Positions 14,320 through 16,550 of a DNA stretch of 16,550 nt are shown piece by piece (the first letter of the stretch is position 1; the number at the start of each line of letters is the position of its first letter). The position numbers were made by a program, and so were the translations under genes. Origin of the DNA: Planctomycetaceae bacterium (lineage in GTDB: Bacteria > Planctomycetota > Planctomycetia > Planctomycetales > Planctomycetaceae); contig JAGQQP010000030.1 in assembly GCA_020426085.1 (NCBI GenBank), forward strand, positions 1 through 16,550, given 5' to 3'. The notes under the pieces are model-generated. The model saw nothing but the letters and a program-made list of their open reading frames with translations, had not been told where the DNA came from and searched no databases.

Positions 14320-15435
14320 ATGAGTGAAGAATGGATTGCCGATCGGATGCATCTGATTGACGCGTCTGGCATACGAAAAGTATTTGACCTGGCAGCAAAG
14401 ATGGAAAACCCGATCAATCTGAGTATCGGACAGCCCCACTTTGACACCCCTGATACCATTAAAGATGCGCTCTGTCAGGCGGTGCGGGATGGCAAAAATG
14501 CCTATAGCCAGACACAGGGGATTGCACCGCTGATTGGAAAAATCCAGGCGCAGGTCGATGAAACCTACGGTCATGCTGACCGGCAGGTCTTTATCTCCAG
14601 TGGCACGAGTGGTGCGTTGATGCTGGTGTTAAATGCGCTGGTCAATCCGGGGGACGAGGTGATTATCTTCGATCCTTACTTTGTGATGTACACACACCTC
14701 ACGCGATTGGTGGGGGGGAAGCCGGTTTTCGTGGAGACTTATCCGGATTTCTCAATCGATATCGAAAAAGTCCGTGCCGCGATTACGGATCGCACGAAAC
14801 TCATCCTGTTTAACAGCCCGAGTAACCCGACCGGGCATGTCGCTTCTGAAGCAGAGACGAAAGCATTAGCGGAGCTGGCGGCGGAGAAGAATATTGCTCT
14901 GGTCAGCGATGAGATCTATCGTTCGTTCTGTTATGACGGGCCCTTTGCCAGTCCGGCTGCCTATAATGAAAATGTCATCGTGATTGATGGCTTCAGTAAA
15001 TCACATTCCATGACCGGGCACCGTCTGGGATTTGTGCATGGACCCAAGAGTGTGGTTCAGCAGATGATCAAGCTGCAGCAATACACGTTTGTCTGTGCGC
15101 CGCATCCCGTTCAATGGGCCGGGCTGGCTGCGCTGGATTGTGATATTTCAGGTCGTGTCGAGGAATATCACGAAAAACGGGACCTGATGCGAGATCGACT
15201 CTCGCAGAAGTACGAAATCTCCGGCGCCCAAGGCGCGTTTTACATGTTTATCCGCACTCCCTGGGGGACAGCAACCGAATTCTGTACGGCGGCGATCCAG
15301 AATAATCTATTAATTATACCGGGCAATGTGTTCAGTGGTCGCGATACGCATTTTCGGATTTCGTATGCTCAGGAGAATTCAGTTCTGGAGCAGGGGGCCG
15401 AAATTTTGAACCGTCTGGCAGACCATCCTGTGTGA
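14320..15435 (+). CDS. Class I/II pyridoxal-phosphate aminotransferase
   Basis: 371 residues; fold-type I, aspartate-aminotransferase-like. Visible motifs: SIGQPHFDTP near the N-terminus, the substrate loop FNSPSNPTG (about 164-172), cofactor-binding Asp197 in SDEIY, the Schiff-base lysine Lys227 in GFSKSHSMTGHRLG, and substrate-carboxylate Arg346 in HFRISYA. All key residues are present, so it should be active in transferring amino groups between an amino acid and a 2-oxo acid. Sequence alone does not fix the substrate; aspartate, alanine or aromatic amino acids are possible. No signal peptide, so cytosolic. Likely co-transcribed with the Nudix gene 95 bp upstream. Only a weak purine-rich RBS precedes the ATG. 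Confidence 0.93.
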   Translation: MSEEWIADRMHLIDASGIRKVFDLAAKMENPINLSIGQPHFDTPDTIKDALCQAVRDGKNAYSQTQGIAPLIGKIQAQVDETYGHADRQVFISSGTSGALMLVLNALVNPGDEVIIFDPYFVMYTHLTRLVGGKPVFVETYPDFSIDIEKVRAAITDRTKLILFNSPSNPTGHVASEAETKALAELAAEKNIALVSDEIYRSFCYDGPFASPAAYNENVIVIDGFSKSHSMTGHRLGFVHGPKSVVQQMIKLQQYTFVCAPHPVQWAGLAALDCDISGRVEEYHEKRDLMRDRLSQKYEISGAQGAFYMFIRTPWGTATEFCTAAIQNNLLIIPGNVFSGRDTHFRISYAQENSVLEQGAEILNRLADHPV

Positions 15436-15442
15436 ATAATCT

Positions 15443-15482
15443 GTTAATCAGTTGATTAACTCCCTGTGGAAGCAGGTTTTTT
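15443..15482 (+). terminator. Palindrome and weak terminator after the aminotransferase gene
   Basis: GTTAATCA (15443-15450) and TGATTAAC (15453-15460) form a perfect palindrome with a 2-base centre, 8 bases after the stop. Next, CCTG (15463-15466) and CAGG (15473-15476) make a short stem ending in six T (15477-15482). The 4-bp stem is weak, so efficiency is doubtful. Confidence 0.5.
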
Positions 15483-15595
15483 GCGACAATTGAAAACTTT
15501 CTCTATACCTGAAAGGGTATCACCTCTATTATGGAGAGAGTGTGCTGCTTTCTTTCAGTGATCAAACGACTTACGATACTGCCAGATAACAACTT

Positions 15596-16550
15596 ATGCC
15601 ATCTGAAAAGCCGCAGAATAAGACCAGCAGGGTTTCCGCTGAAACTCCTGAGGATAGCTCAGACTCTCTCTCGAGAGAGCCTGAAGAGTTGCGTCTCCCC
15701 CCGGCATCCGGGTTTGTCGCTTCTGATTCCACGCAAAATACGGTTTATCGCACCAGTGATACCACTCAGAAAATGAAATTTCCCCTGGAATCGGAAAGCC
15801 TGATTGGCAGGCAGTTGGGAGATTTCAAGATTTTACGCAAGCTGGGCCAGGGGGGAATGGCGACCGTTTATCTGGCGGAACAGGTCTCACTCAAGCGTGA
15901 AGCGGCCATCAAAGTCATGCACAATGAGCTGATGAGTGACGAGACGCACGTCAGACGCTTTGAACGGGAAGCGAAGGCTGCAGCCGGGTTGACCCATCCC
16001 AATATCGTCCAGGTTTACATGACGGGTGATTTTGAGGGGACGCATTACATCGCGCAGGAATATGTGCGTGGCATCAATCTGAAAGAGCATCTGGCGCGAA
16101 ATACGCCACCTGACTGTAACCTGATTTTACGGATCATGCGACAGGTGACAGCCGCTTTGAATGCTGCTGCCGAAAAGGGGATCGTACATCGGGATATCAA
16201 ACCCGAAAATATCATGATCACCTCGAAAAAACTGATCAAGGTGGCTGATTTCGGTCTGGCGCAGATTGGCCAGTCGGAAGAACGGGTGAACCTGACCCAG
16301 GTGGGGACCACAATGGGAACCCCCCTGTATATGAGTCCGGAACAGGTCAACGGCAAACCAATCGATCAACGGAGCGACATCTATTCCCTGGGGGTGACCT
16401 GTTACCACCTGATTTCTGGTAAGCCCCCCTTTAACGGGGAAACAGCGCTGTCGATTGCTGTGAAACATCTGAATGAAGCCGCTTACCCGCTGAAAAAACG
16501 CCGTCCCGATCTGCCGGAAGAACTCTGTAGCCTGGTACACAGGATGATGG
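15596..16550 (+). CDS. Hanks-type Ser/Thr protein kinase (partial; 3' end beyond the window)
   Basis: 318 visible residues. ATG 15596 is the first start after an in-frame TAA at 15587, though it lacks a clear RBS. An N-terminal Ser/Thr/Glu-rich, probably disordered segment (1-70) precedes the kinase domain, which begins at about 76. Gly-rich loop GQGGMATVY (84-92), ATP-anchoring Lys106 in AAIKVM, catalytic loop HRDIKPEN (198-205, Asp200), DFG at 218-220, and the end of the activation segment YMSPEQ (Glu249) are all intact, so it should be an active RD-type kinase. The visible part ends inside the C-lobe (SLVHRMM). Planctomycetes carry many such kinases, often with C-terminal sensor domains; what follows here is not visible. 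No partner phosphatase nearby. Confidence 0.93.
   Translation, partial: MPSEKPQNKTSRVSAETPEDSSDSLSREPEELRLPPASGFVASDSTQNTVYRTSDTTQKMKFPLESESLIGRQLGDFKILRKLGQGGMATVYLAEQVSLKREAAIKVMHNELMSDETHVRRFEREAKAAAGLTHPNIVQVYMTGDFEGTHYIAQEYVRGINLKEHLARNTPPDCNLILRIMRQVTAALNAAAEKGIVHRDIKPENIMITSKKLIKVADFGLAQIGQSEERVNLTQVGTTMGTPLYMSPEQVNGKPIDQRSDIYSLGVTCYHLISGKPPFNGETALSIAVKHLNEAAYPLKKRRPDLPEELCSLVHRMM

Noticed and set aside
15666..15679. 14-bp palindrome CTCTCTC/GAGAGAG in the kinase N-terminus
   Set aside because: It lies inside the coding region in a simple CT/GA run and probably reflects low complexity, not a regulatory site.

Overview
The window looks like chromosomal DNA of a planctomycete, probably of the Gimesia/Planctomicrobium type. 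The reasons are a secreted Cys-rich YTV-repeat protein, a family of short pilin-like membrane proteins with an invariant hydrophobic N-terminus, a soluble Hanks-type Ser/Thr kinase, and an SMP-30/esterase fusion. Most genes stand alone or in pairs with long spacers, and several start with GTG. The genus is an inference.

Layout. 1-1817 (-): 5' part of a three-PAS, FixL-like sensor histidine kinase, cut by the window edge. 1991-2785 (-): SurE nucleotidase, divergent from a MobA/MocA-like nucleotidyltransferase (2900-3532, +). 3941-5272 (+): secreted Cys-rich protein built from 16-residue repeats and followed by a strong terminator. 5369-8513 (-): five tandem paralogues of a ~110-residue pilin-like protein, here called P1 (leftmost) to P5 (rightmost, first in the direction of transcription). 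Their spacers hold minus-strand terminators, palindromes and a recurring TGAGAGA word. 9167-10036 (+): PurU-like formyltetrahydrofolate deformylase, convergent with a family 5 uracil-DNA glycosylase (10042-10731, -). 11021-11527 (+): small two-helix membrane protein with a very acidic tail. 11561-13282 (-): secreted SMP-30 beta-propeller fused to an alpha/beta-hydrolase esterase. 13667-14224 (+): Nudix hydrolase. 14320-15435 (+): class I aminotransferase. 15596-end (+): Ser/Thr protein kinase, cut by the window edge.

How the genes may work together. The most distinctive part is 3.9-8.5 kb, a cell-surface block: a disulfide-rich repeat protein next to an array of pilin-like subunits that are nearly identical through the membrane helix but differ in one short exposed loop. 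No assembly genes (prepilin peptidase, Tad/T4P ATPase, platform protein) lie in the window, so the array is a set of structural subunits served from elsewhere. The other genes are housekeeping (nucleotide salvage, C1 metabolism, DNA repair, amino-acid metabolism) or signalling, with no visible tie to the surface block. No rRNA, tRNA, CRISPR array, transposase or attachment site was seen.
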